From Datnioides undecimradiatus (lineage: Eukaryota; Chordata; Actinopteri; Lobotiformes; Datnioididae): 64,000 bases of DNA. The stretch spans positions 6,524,501-6,588,500 of the forward strand of contig WARS01000026.1 in NCBI GenBank assembly GCA_008933995.1, written 5' to 3'. The notes below the pieces were generated by a model. The model was not told where the DNA came from. It ran no database searches and saw nothing but the letters and a program-made list of their open reading frames with translations. This document shows, one piece after another, positions 50,801-62,043 of this stretch (positions are counted from its first letter, which is position 1; each line of letters opens with the position of its first letter). A program made the translations under genes and the position numbers.

Positions 50801-52499
50801 TCTGGGCTGTTGAGAGTTCAGCAGCTGAAACTCTCTGCCTGCTCTATAGCAAAGACAACCACAGAGAGGAGGAGATGGGGGAGAAAAAGAGGTCAAAACT
50901 GATCCGGATTTATTGGCTCAGCTGGTCATAAAGGAGGCTTTATCCTCACATTGCATTATGCAAGCCAAGATCTCTGCTAGCTACAGGTGAAAGATGACTG
51001 CTGTGCAGACACAGATTCTCTCAGACTCTCTGTCTCTCTCTCATTTCCTCCTCCCTCCTTTCTCTCTCAGGATGGATGGGTTTAATACTGAGGCGGTTAG
51101 AAACAAAGGCAGATCTTCTTCAACGAAATACATTCTTTACTCTGTCTGACTCGTGGCATAAAAACAAAATTCTCCTTCTCGTCCTCCTCTGATCTCGCCA
51201 CATCTCCTCCATTTCCTCTCAGTTTGGCCTTTGCCTTTTCTTTACTTCTCCTCTGCTTCTCTCCTTACCATTACACATCACATTGATTACTTATAAAGGT
51301 ATCTAGCCATAGAAAATAGCTAGCCAGAGAAAACTTGGTTTTGAAATATATAGACGCTAATAGATATGCTCAGGCTCAACATCTTTCATCCAAGCCTTCA
51401 CTTATTCTCTCATTTAAACCAGATGCTTGTACACAAACAGGGCCTAGCCTGTGCTCCCCAGGTAGGATCCAAAATGCTTCAGAGAAAGAAAACATCTTTT
51501 CTGAAAATCCTATATTTTAAGAGAAAATCAAAGCGACTCCCATCTGATGCAGCATCGGATAGTTTTGTCGGTCAAATTCAACATCCGACTTCAGTAAATC
51601 ACCCTCTAACCTGTAAATGTTGCTATAGGTAGCAGTAAAAAACAGTACAATTAATATTTATTTGTGATTAATATACACACATTCCTACACACCTGTTTGC
51701 ACCAGTAGTTGGGTAATTGAATATATCAGTATGCTTGATGGATAATCAGCTCACAGAATTCAAAACCTTCAGAAACCATGACAGGTGGTTTCTGTGCTTG
51801 CCTCTGAAGGGACATGGTACCGAGAAAAAAGTGCCACTGGGGGAGCAGGATCTTGTGGGGTTGGAAGAGATAACCATTCCAGTCTACCTCATCAAAAAAA
51901 AAAAAGAGCTAGAAAGGCAATCACCAGAAAAAAAAGATGGCAAGAAAAGCAGCTAAATAGGAGAAAAGCTACAGCATGCTCTGCCTTTGCTCTGACCTGG
52001 TTCCAGTTAATCCGCCTACTTTACACGATGAACATTACCTCCACACTGTATTTATAGAGCCTTTTGGTGTGTGTTTCTGTGTGTAAGCTGGTGTGTATAT
52101 GAATGTGATTTTTTTTATGTGTGGACATGATTGTAGAGTAAATGGAGTTAGTTCATGTCATATAGGGGCAGGGGGTCTGAAAGCACAGTTTGAGGACAAA
52201 AAGGAGCCATTTTAAAACCCTGATTGTAACAAGCCACAATCCCCAAGGCTGAATGTTGGTATCGTTGTGGGAGCACCATATGATGCAGTTCTTTTTTTTT
52301 CAAGAGAACTTTAAAATTGAAATTATTTAGAAAATTCACAACTTGAGTCTCTTGAAATATAATATCAGTAATTTACTCCTTGTGGAAACATTATATGTCA
52401 TGGCAGCCTCCTAAATTTTTACCTAAATGCCCGCTTTCCTTATCCCGCTCTTAAAAGCTGTAAGAGTTTTGCAGAAAGTAGGGAAAGCCAGGAGCTCCC

Positions 52500-52640
52500 C
52501 CAAGTCAGCAGAAGGACCATGAGTGTCCATATAAGATTTTATGCCAATCCATCCAATCGTTGCTGAGATATTTCAGTTTAAAAGCAAAGTGGCTGCCCGA
52601 CTGACCGACATTGCCATCCCTAGAGCCATACTGCTTGAGG
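52500..52640. repeat. fragment of a widespread fish interspersed repeat (remembered)
   Basis: The stretch with atccatccaatcgttgctga, gagatatttcag, gaccgacattgccatcccta and gagccatactgct is the run I associate with a very abundant percomorph repeat. Ends are undefined and no coding is present. Confidence 0.5.
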
Positions 52641-52905
52641 GGCTGAAGAGTCAACACAGATTTCAATCACAAATCAAGTCTTGCTGACTCATTCAGTGTT
52701 TTCCCCAAACCGCATTTCTAACTTACAGTCTTAAATAAAGTGTTTGATCACACATCTAACAGGTCTATGGTCACTGTATAGGGTCACTCCCTAGCCACCT
52801 CCCCATGACTTCTGTGAAAGGCATGTCACAGGGATGTTATTGACAGACATTTCTATAATGTGATAAATGAGTTGTATAAAAACTGTGTTGCCCAGTTTCC
52901 TAATG

Positions 52906-53363
52906 TGTCATGGTTTTGAGTTGAGTTTCTTGTTTTGTTATTTCCTGCTTTATTTTGAAAAGTTTTTCCCTTGTGCGTTTTCATGTACTAGTTTCCTGTC
53001 CTTGATTAATTCATTGGTCTCACCTGTGCCTCATTGTCCCGCCCTCCCCTGCCTATTTAAGTTGTGTCATTGCCTTTGTTCTGGGTTGGTTCGTTTGCTA
53101 TGTTAGTGTCCATGTTCCTACCTTGTTTCCATGTGCTTTCCTTGTGATCATAGTGATTTTGGATTTCTGGTTTTTTTTTTGGATTTTGGTTTTTGGATTT
53201 TTGAGTATCATGTCATGTTCGGACTGACTACCTGGATTTTGACCCTGCCTGCCTTGACCTCTCGTAAGCCTAAGCCCTTAAATAAACTGTTAAACTATTT
53301 TTTGCCCCTTGTTCGTGTCTGCATTTGGGTCCTGCTCTCTCACCTCGTAACCAAGCCGTGATA
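52906..53363 (+). mobile_element. solo LTR of an LTR retrotransposon (gypsy-like)
   Basis: A 458-base unit begins TGTCATGG and ends CCGTGATA, a short terminal inverted repeat with one mismatch. It is flanked by a perfect 5-base target duplication TAATG (52901-52905 and 53364-53368). Inside are a TATA-like CTATTTAAG (53053) and an AATAAA signal (about 53280) in the order expected of an LTR. No internal coding region or second LTR is present, so recombination has probably left a solo LTR. Its composition resembles fish Ty3/gypsy LTRs. Confidence 0.85.
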
Positions 53364-54194
53364 TAATGTGCTTTTTCTCACTTAAGGATGTGTAAATAGC
53401 AAAACCAAATCTAGGCTATGAGGCAGTGAAGACACTAGTGCCATGGATACTGAACTGCAGCTACATATGCACTATTGATACCCAGAGGAATGGGACCAGT
53501 GAAAACACAATTTCCATTTCAGGACTAAAATTCATTGTATTATTATTTGATAACCAGAGACTGCTCCTGTCAGCTTACCCAGTACAAAATTCTACATAAG
53601 CTCACCTCCAGGAAGCTCCACAGGTATACTGGATGCTATAAGGTGTGAGCGATATACCCACACACTGTTTAAAAATAGAGTGGGCCCTGACAGTCCTACA
53701 CGAAGCTTCACAGCAGAGACCTCTCTGTTGAAATGGTCTCTAGCCTTATGACTCTTATCCAAAACTTCAATCACTGCTCCTCCTCTTCTCTGCTCCTCCT
53801 CCCTTCTCTTCCTCTCTTCTCTCTCTCCAGGGAGGGGATTTTGCTTCTATAAGTCTTCTATCACACTGAATATTTCACAAAAGCACTCTTCCCCACACAC
53901 ACACACATACTGTCGACGTTCTCACGGAAGTGTTCTCACTTTCATTCCCTCACGCTTTTCACATCTGTCATCTTCCATGCTTTGTCTCCGTCTTTCATTC
54001 TTCCTTTTTCTTGTCATCTTCATCTCAATCTTATTTTCTCCTCTGAATGTTCCTCTTTGTCTGACACCAGTGCTCACTCTTCATTCTCCTTCACTTTGCT
54101 CTCTACTTTTCTCTTGCTCTCACCCTCAACCAAACCTCTTTGCTTCTTCCGCTCTCATTTTAACAGACTTCTCTTATAGTTACTTTCGTGTGAA

Positions 54195-54211
54195 CCCCCC
54201 CCCCCCCCCCC
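54195..54211. repeat. poly-C homopolymer (C17)
   Basis: Seventeen consecutive C. Confidence 0.95.
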
Positions 54212-57200
54212 ATGTCTCTTCCAAGAATGTATTTGAATTATGTAGGAACTTAAAAGGACTGAGTACTTTACAATCAATACACTCTGTGTTCGGCCTCTTA
54301 TCTTCCTGCTTCATTTATCTATAATTCAGCATATACTGATAATACTGATTGGTTGTTACTATCAGCTGCTTTGTTGTAAATTAATTGTGTAATGGTTTAC
54401 TCAATGGTGAAAGTGTCACGGGTATTATAGCAATCTATCAAAGTCGCTTTTTTGCAAGATAAATTAAAAAGGTCTCCGCTCTAGGAAACCAGTCATCACC
54501 TTCGATGCATCCATGCTGCCGAGTACCATCACATTATCCTAAATTTTTATTGGCTATCTGCCCAGTGAGAGGTGGTACCTCAGATGAAGCCAACTGTCTG
54601 CTCAGTGCTTTTGAATGCTTGTTGTTTTCTTTTGAATGAAGCTTTTAGTGGTACAAATTCTGTTTAAGGGTTTAAAGAATAAAGAATGGAAGGCTGTTTT
54701 GTATTTGTATGGATACAGTCTGTTTTTTGTGATTGGTAAATGCAAATTTTAAACACAGGTTTATAGGAAACTATTAGCATTTAAAGAAGAAATGAGACAT
54801 TGTAAATCAATGCTATTCCAACAGATGTATGTGTGTGTTTGTGTTTTTGTGCCCATATAAGTACATGCCACCCCTGGATAAGTTGGTAACTCAGTCAAAA
54901 AGGTCTAGTGTAGATACTCAAAAATGTTCTCCTAGGCAATTTTCTCTGCTGATGTAACTTTTCATATGAGGGCATTCCTAATTTTAAACAAGACGATGCC
55001 TCAATGAAGATTGCATAGGAATTTTACTCACCTATGAATTATTTATGTGCTATGCAGGATAAGTCTATTTTATAGCCTTAGTGTGTGCGTGCTGTTGATT
55101 CATCCCCGAGAGTTTTAATAACGTGCTTTCTGTCTCGAAAATTAGATTCTTCATTTTATCATCATTGTTAGTCAAAGCTTGCTTACTGCCTGTGTGTTTT
55201 GCAAAGCCTCTGAGGCTCTAATCCAGCCACCGAACACAATCATCTCTCAAAGTTCTCCTAAAGCATTTAGAGGCATCTTGCAGAGAAGACCGCTGTTATT
55301 CTGGCCACAATAGCTGGACGACCATTTCCCTCCTTCTCTTTTCCATTCATCATCATTCTCGAATTGTGATGACAAGACAGTTGTAGTTGGAAAGATTTGA
55401 AAAGAAGTAGAGGATCTGGTTAATATTTCATGTAAAGATGGATGCTACACAACAGCATACTGTTAAACTACATGACAGCCTGGAGTATACAGGCGCCTCC
55501 AGGGCTCTCTGGCTAATTACAACTGAGTCTACACTCATTGCGCGACTACAGAGCATGTCAGCTTGAATGTGGACTGTAAAATTATATTGTCGGCCACAGT
55601 TTTTTGCCTGTTGAAGATGCATCATAGACCCAGGCTACCCACAAAGTAGCAGTGGCCACAAGTTGAAACCAACCAACAGGGATGTGATGAACATAAGACT
55701 ATGTGTTATATAGTACACTGATTACTTAAGCAACAAAATTTCATGTTATCTCATATGACACACCATTGTGGCAGTGATTTCAATAGTGAGTTACAGTAGT
55801 TATTTCAAAGTAGAAGTCTTATATTGTTTTGAGTGCACTCTGGAGCACCAACATTAAAGTGAAATCAATGTCCATAGTTGGCTGTATTGAATTTCACTTT
55901 TATTTTATCATCAATATTGTTAAATACTGTTTTAATGATATTTTTAAGCTGTAATGTTGTAAGTTGCAAAGGTTTGCTCACTTTCACTCATACTTATGTT
56001 ACTTTCTGCAACTGATGGATTTTGGCTCTCTGGGTGAAAGCTTTAGAAATTGGAAATTCTTGACAGGAAGCAGCCACGAGTCAACTGCTAGAGCAAAACG
56101 GTGGTTAGAAAGTAATTCTCTGACCTGGGTGTGTTTGTGTATGTGTGCTAGGCGCTGGGCACCATCTGTGTGTTATTATGTGTGTTTGCCGCTGACATGC
56201 CCAAACTGGATCATGCCCAACAGCATTTATTCCATCATCCTCCTCTTCCTCACCGCTCTCTCTTTTCTGTCTTTATCATCTTTTTTGTCCCTTCTCTTAA
56301 CCTTCCCTCTTTCTGTCTCTCCCACTCTAACTTTCCCATGAGGCCAAATGACCTCGTTTTCATCTTAAGACTCGTGCTTGAGCGGGCTTGTTCTCCTCAC
56401 ACACAAACATGCACACACGCAGAGGTGCTAGTGCAGAAGCAGCACAATTTGCGACAGTAAGGTGCATGTCATGAATATCTCTCCAAACGCCTCCGATGCA
56501 ACAAAACTGTGGCTTTGGCTCAGACTCCCTCAGCTTCACATAGACTGCTGCACCACTCTAGCAGCTACACTAATTTGTTATTACTTCTACTATATGCTTT
56601 TCTATATGTAACATCTACAGACTGTATGATTTTAATGGTGACAGCTGTGTTGTTGGTCCCTGCGACGCATATGCTTTCCTTTTTTTTAGAACAGCACTGT
56701 GTTTACGTGTGTGTGTGTGTATGTGTGTGCTTGCATGTGTCTGCGTGTAAGGCAGAAGCCTTCAGGCTTCAGCTTACTGCAGATGTGACATGGTAAAACA
56801 GAAAAATCTACCTCTATAACCTCAAAGGCAACTAATGGGAAGATGAGCAGCCAAATTATGCTGAAAGGAGAAAAAAAGCAGCTGCATTTTGTTCAAGGTT
56901 GTTTCAGGTTGAAAAACCAAACTTCTGTTCAATTTAATTATCTGTCAGCCTTCGAACTCAATCTGTTTCCAAAGGTGAATTAGTGACTTTTTTCTTTACA
57001 GCATTTAATAAGAATATATTATGCAGAATAGGCAACTGTATCTACTGTGAGTTTGATTCCAAAAGAGCAACTGCCATGGGTTACACTGGGCATTTACTTT
57101 GACAAAGCATGTACTGGACAGCAAATAAGCTTACATTCAACAGGCAGTGGTGACGAACACAGACCATTAAAACACCCAATGGCCTTTTCTTTCTGTTTTA

Positions 57201-57874
57201 TAAAACAGAGAAAACAGTGTCACTAGGGTGCAGCTCAGTTTGTGTCATGTTTTCTTTCTTGTGTTGCAGGTGATAGAGCAGGCTCACGACATGTTGTCTT
57301 CCACATTTCCTGCTGAAGGTTTTTATTGAAGGAAGTTAGCCTCAGAGCAGTCAATAAGAATCTCTGCACACCTGTATAAGCCATAGAGGTGTGTTGAAGG
57401 ACAAGCAGGAACAGACAAAAATAAAACTGGACTCCTCCTGCACTCCTGTTGGCATTTAGGTGCATTTACTCAGCGTCTCAGCCTGCAGTGGTGTAGCATA
57501 CAGATTCAACAAAGGGAGAGAGGGGTTTATTGTGAGAAATGGAGTAAAAGTGGGAAATGGTGGAGCTGTTTTCACTGACGATTAACGGAATGTCCTGGCT
57601 GGGAAAGAACAGCGCCAGAGGGTTATATGACATCAAGAAGCATGTGTACTGTGAGAGCTTGTGTATGTGTGTTTGTGTCTCTTACTCTGTTCGCGTGTGC
57701 ATGTGTGTGTATGCAAACTGAGGTGAGGACTGAGCCTCTCAATTGAAGTCTGGGTTTTTGGAGAGGCACTCTGCGCGGTGCGTCTAAAGGCCATGTCCGG
57801 CCACAAAAGGAATGAATTAATGCAGTCGTGATCAATGGAGACACACACCCACAAATTCACGGGTGCATGGACAG

Positions 57875-57899
57875 ACACACACACACACACACACACACA
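57875..57899. repeat. (CA)n microsatellite
   Basis: About 12 CA units. Confidence 0.93.
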
Positions 57900-58093
57900 A
57901 ATGGATGCTGGTAAAGAAGGTTTTACAGTTTAATTTATTCCCCAGAGAGGACAAACTGCACAATGAGACCAACGGCTAAACACATGTACGTGTGCAATTT
58001 AGTTTGCACGGGGGAGTAAGTGTGTGTAGGTGGATCGTGGGTAGGTGCATTAGTGCATCTGTATGTGTGTGACAGAGAAAGTGAACAGAGGTT

Positions 58094-58120
58094 TGTGTGT
58101 GTGTGTGTGTGTGTGTGTGT
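58094..58120. repeat. (GT)n microsatellite
   Basis: About 13 GT units. Confidence 0.93.
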
Positions 58121-58385
58121 ATGAGAGAGCTCTCCCTCAACATGAGTGTTTCTCAATCATCCAAAAGTGGATGAAGTGTAAGCAAAAGTGCCCTGTTAAC
58201 ACACACACACAAATTAAACTGGTTGGTAAAAGTAGCATCAGCTCATGGCCCTGAAGGGAGCTGCATTTTAAGTCATTGATACATTGTGTGCTCCCAAGTA
58301 TGTGTGAATGTGTTCTGGGGAGGAACTTGACAGCAAAAGTCGTTTCTCTCCACTGACCCACCAATCACAAGCACATATATATAAT

Positions 58386-58388
<3 letters not shown>

Positions 58389-58431
<43 letters not shown>
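58389..58431. repeat. (CA)n microsatellite
   Basis: About 21 uninterrupted CA units. Confidence 0.96.
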
Positions 58432-58434
<3 letters not shown>

Positions 58435-59257
58435 ATACAGCCATCAGTTTTTCCATCTTTCGTCTCCTGAGCATCCCATATAAATGTTTTATAGTGATCT
58501 GAAACTCCTGACAAATTCATCTTTCTCCCTGTATTTTGATTTAATCTCTCATGTTTGCCAAAAGTATTTATGATGCATTCTGCGAGGCGTGCATGTGACA
58601 GATTCCGCGGTTTTATGTTTGACACGTGAGCCATGTGTGACATGGTAGTGTCTGCCTGGCATGGCAATTTTTTCTGCACCACAAACTTTCGCATTAAGTC
58701 TGTCTTCCCCCCATCTGTATGCATGAATGATGCGCTAAACATAGTTTTCTTTTGTTTGTTGTTAAATACAACATTAATTCATAGAAAAGACACATGAGGA
58801 AGAGTAGCATTGTTTTCCACAATCTTGCAGCAGAATGAGGATGAGGCCTGGTGATATAGTTATAAAAAAATAATCAAACAACAACATCAAACACAATATT
58901 AGTGTCCTCACCATAACTTCACTATACAGTAACATGGACAAATGTTTTTATTCCAGTAGCTCATTTACTGGAAACAGAGTGACGCTTTACAGCTTGACAT
59001 CTGACTTTGTCGAAGCTTTCAAATGATAACACAAATGTGAAACATTGATTTGTGATTGATGTTCAAAACTATTACCTGTTGTCAAGGGATAACACCGGCT
59101 CCCGGGCTGCTTCTCTGAGATTGTTTATCTATCAGTGTATTATATTTGCACAGTCGTCTTACAGCAAAAACAGAAACTGATGCATGTAATATATGTGCAT
59201 ACAGTGGATTTTCATATATGTGGATTTTCATAAACTTTTTAGAAAATGGACCAATTT

Positions 59258-59365
59258 CACACACACACACACACTCATAGACACACATTACATATATACA
59301 TATATGTGTATATATGTATATATATGTATATATATACATATGTGTGTGTATGTATATGTATAAAA
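59258..59365. repeat. CA run and palindromic AT/GT-rich tract
   Basis: A short CA run, then alternating purine-pyrimidine sequence (acatatat, gtatatat units) from about 59290 to 59365 that can fold on itself. Confidence 0.9.
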
Positions 59366-60310
59366 TCAATCTATTTTTTAACTAGATACATATGCATGTA
59401 CATTAAAAACAAATATCACATTTATGTCAGATATTGCATTTCTATATCGAGATATAATAACTGAAAGAGATCCCAGAGACTGCAACAGCAGCTTTGCTCT
59501 TTTACATTGCTTGTAAGCTGATGTACTGTAGCTATGTTAATGTAAAGTGGAACACCTGACAATTACACGTCATCTTTTTCCAAAAGCTTTTTTCTTCCAT
59601 CCTCGTTATAGCAATTTCAAATAAACAATGGCCACATGGGAGATTATTTTCAGAAATCTCAATTTCAAGGGATATAAAATGCAAGCTTAGCAGGGATAGG
59701 AGGCCAAAATCAAGCAAGAATGTCGTGTTTTCCATTTAATCCACATTACTGGGAACAACGTCAGAAAGACAAACTACTGACAAAAAAACATTCAAACAAA
59801 AAGCCAGCTGCTGCAGGAGGCAGCACAGGTGCAACACTGCTTCAGTCAGTGGTGGACATCAGGGGTAAGATCAGTTAAGCATTTACGAGCACACAGATAG
59901 CTGTGCTAGTACGCTTGACATTACACAAATTTACAAACAACGGAGAGAACTGGTTGTTTTATTACATTCACTGTCGTGCACTAGGAGTATCCACTGTATG
60001 TCATTGCTTCACGTGTGCTAACCAAGCCAGTCAGATACTGTGTTATAGTGGCACTGGTCAGAGCAAAAAGCTGATAAATCAATCATGATGGCAAGCATGA
60101 TCCAAATGTAATCAAAAGAACAAGGACCACTCCAAAAGAAGTAGAGGATTGGAACCAGAAGTGAAGGGGGGGGTGTCCTCAGGGGACTTTCTACAAGCGC
60201 AGTTGATCTTGATTCACACTCTTTGGATGATTGGTGTGAAGTTTCCAATCATCCCAAGTCGATTAACACATTAGCAGCTGGCTGGCTAGTGGTGCACCAC
60301 TTTGATCTAA

Positions 60311-60556
60311 ATGTACAGACATTCATGATCCCCACTGGTTAAATTGCACTGACTCCTATACCACTTTAGCACAAATAACAATTAGAATTTAGTGTTTGTA
60401 ATAAATGTATGAACAACTACATGATGGATTGCTGTGAAATGTGGTTCTGACATTTAAGTTCTTCACGATTTAATTAATACCTCTTCAATGATCTCTTTAC
60501 CAATACTCATGTGCATCAATATTCATCAGGTCAAAAGTTTTGTTTGTCCAATACAG
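60311..60556. repeat. degenerate fish interspersed repeat (remembered)
   Basis: Segments such as acattcatgatccccactgg, gatggattgctgtgaaatgt and caggtcaaaagttttgtttg match, in order, a repeat I recognise as widespread in percomorph fish. Old and without coding capacity. Confidence 0.45.
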
Positions 60557-60581
60557 CCTAAGACAGGAGACATAAGACATA

Positions 60582-60947
60582 CAGGTACTACTCGGAAAAT
60601 TAGAATATCGTGTAAAAGTTGTTTTATTCAGGCAATCCAACATAAAAGGTGAAACCAATACATTTTATAGACTCATTACATGCAAAGTGAGATATCTCAA
60701 GCATTTTTTGTTGTAATTTTGCTGATTATGATTATAATTATGATTTCAAGCAATATTCTAATTTTCTGAGTTTTTGAATTTGAGGTTTTCTGAAGCTGCA
60801 AGTCCTAATCAGCAAAATCAAAACAAGCTTGAAATATATTGATTCGCATACTATTTGTCTATATAATATGTACATTTCACCTTTAAAGTTGAGTTACAGA
60901 AATGCATGCACTTTTTCGGGATATTCTAATTTTCCGAGTAGTACCTG
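60582..60947. mobile_element. Tc1/mariner-type MITE with perfect terminal inverted repeats
   Basis: The ends 60582-60609 and 60920-60947 are exact 28-base reverse complements (tip caggtactactcggaaaat). TA flanks both sides (60580-60581 and 60948-60949). The interior of about 310 bases is AT-rich, without a transposase frame. Perfect TIRs suggest a comparatively recent insertion. Confidence 0.9.
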
Positions 60948-61195
60948 TAAGACAAAGCAAGGCACCATGAAAATAGCTCAGAACCACATTGAAGAGAGTG
61001 ATTGGAGGCAGAGAGAGACAGAGTGCAGGCTCATGCTGTCGTTCATAAATATTTCTACTGCTTCGGAGAGAGACAAGCTCTAAACATGTAAATGCACGTA
61101 TATGCTTTATGCAATACATTTATATATTTATGGTTGATTTCCTTTTCTCCTCCCCATCACTCTCTCAATCCCTGTCTCTCTTTCTTTCGCTCTAG

Positions 61196-61286
61196 CTTGC
61201 GCGTTTGCAGAGCCCAGATTTTCTATTTTGATTTTACGTCCAACCTGAAGAGCTCCTTCCTGCCTCCGTCTGTGCGATTCTTTCAC
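61196..61286 (+). CDS. exon-like segment A, gene unidentified
   Basis: A polypyrimidine tract and tctag acceptor end at 61195, and a donor CAC|GTAAGA follows at 61286/61287. The 91 bases are open in one frame, which includes RAQIFYFDFTSNLKSSF, and end in phase 0. I do not recognise the protein. It could be a coding exon of the gene suspected to start near 43.0 kb, or chance. Confidence 0.25.
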
Positions 61287-61406
61287 GTAAGAGCATGTAT
61301 CCAACTTAGATTTTGTCAAAAACTTACTTACACATAGACTCACTCACAAAAAGCACAAACTATCCCTCATTCAGTCTGTGTATTGTGTGTATGTGCATGC
61401 CCACAG

Positions 61407-61473
61407 GTCTTGCTTCAGGCTATTCTGGTGTCAGAAAGAGCGAACCTGTCAGCCAGACATTGCATCATTCCAC
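61407..61473 (+). CDS. exon-like segment B, gene unidentified
   Basis: An acceptor cccacag ends at 61406 and a donor CAC|GTAAGC lies at 61473/61474. The 67 bases are open in all three frames, so coding is weakly supported. The 120-base gap from segment A is a normal size for a small fish intron. In phase with A it reads VLLQAILVSERANLSARH. Confidence 0.2.
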
Positions 61474-61766
61474 GTAAGCAACAGACACACATGCACACAT
61501 ACACACACTCATGTCTAAATTAAAAAAAAAAAAAGCTACTCTGTGGTCCTTCTCCCTGAGGACACACTTACTGTGCAAGACCTGCACGGATCCACTCTCC
61601 TAATGAGGGGACAGGAAACAGAGGACACACAGGAGGGGAGGGTGGGGGAGTGTAAAGGTGAGGAGGGAAGTATTTCTGACAGAGCGGTGGGAGGTTGAAG
61701 CAGATGAAGGCTACGGTATCATTCAGAATAAGGCAATACTGTATATCCCTGTGCTGTGTGTTCGCG

Positions 61767-61781
61767 TGTGTGTAGTGTGTG

Positions 61782-61847
<66 letters not shown>
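61767..61847. repeat. (GT)n(GA)n compound microsatellite
   Basis: GT units with two GTA interruptions, then about 14 GA units. Confidence 0.95.
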
Positions 61848-61990
61848 CTACATGAATTTGGTAGATATTATATGTGTCTGCATTTGAAAACGGGTTTCTC
61901 TCTCTCTTTCTCTCCCTGGACAGATGTGATGAATTTTCATTAAAGCAGTTCCTTATTAAGCCCGTTTCTGGCCTTATGTATGCCTTCCAG

Positions 61991-61991
<1 letters not shown>

Positions 61992-62039
<48 letters not shown>
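61992..62039. repeat. (CA)n microsatellite
   Basis: About 23 uninterrupted CA units. Confidence 0.96.

Positions 62040-62043
<4 letters not shown>

Larger units (their letters stand above)
43414..52905. other. gene-poor region
   Basis: No exon recognised. It holds a CTAT tetranucleotide repeat (44808-44839), C/T-rich tracts near 49590-49800 and 51010-51260, and a repeat fragment at 52500-52640. Small frames at 46098, 48241 and 50257 show no family features. Possibly intron of the gene starting near 43.0 kb. Confidence 0.45.
53369..60310. other. gene-poor region
   Basis: No exon recognised. It contains a C17 homopolymer (54195-54211), T/C-rich tracts at 53780-54180, several CA/GT microsatellites (56710-58431) and an AT/GT palindromic tract near 59290-59365. 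Confidence 0.45.
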
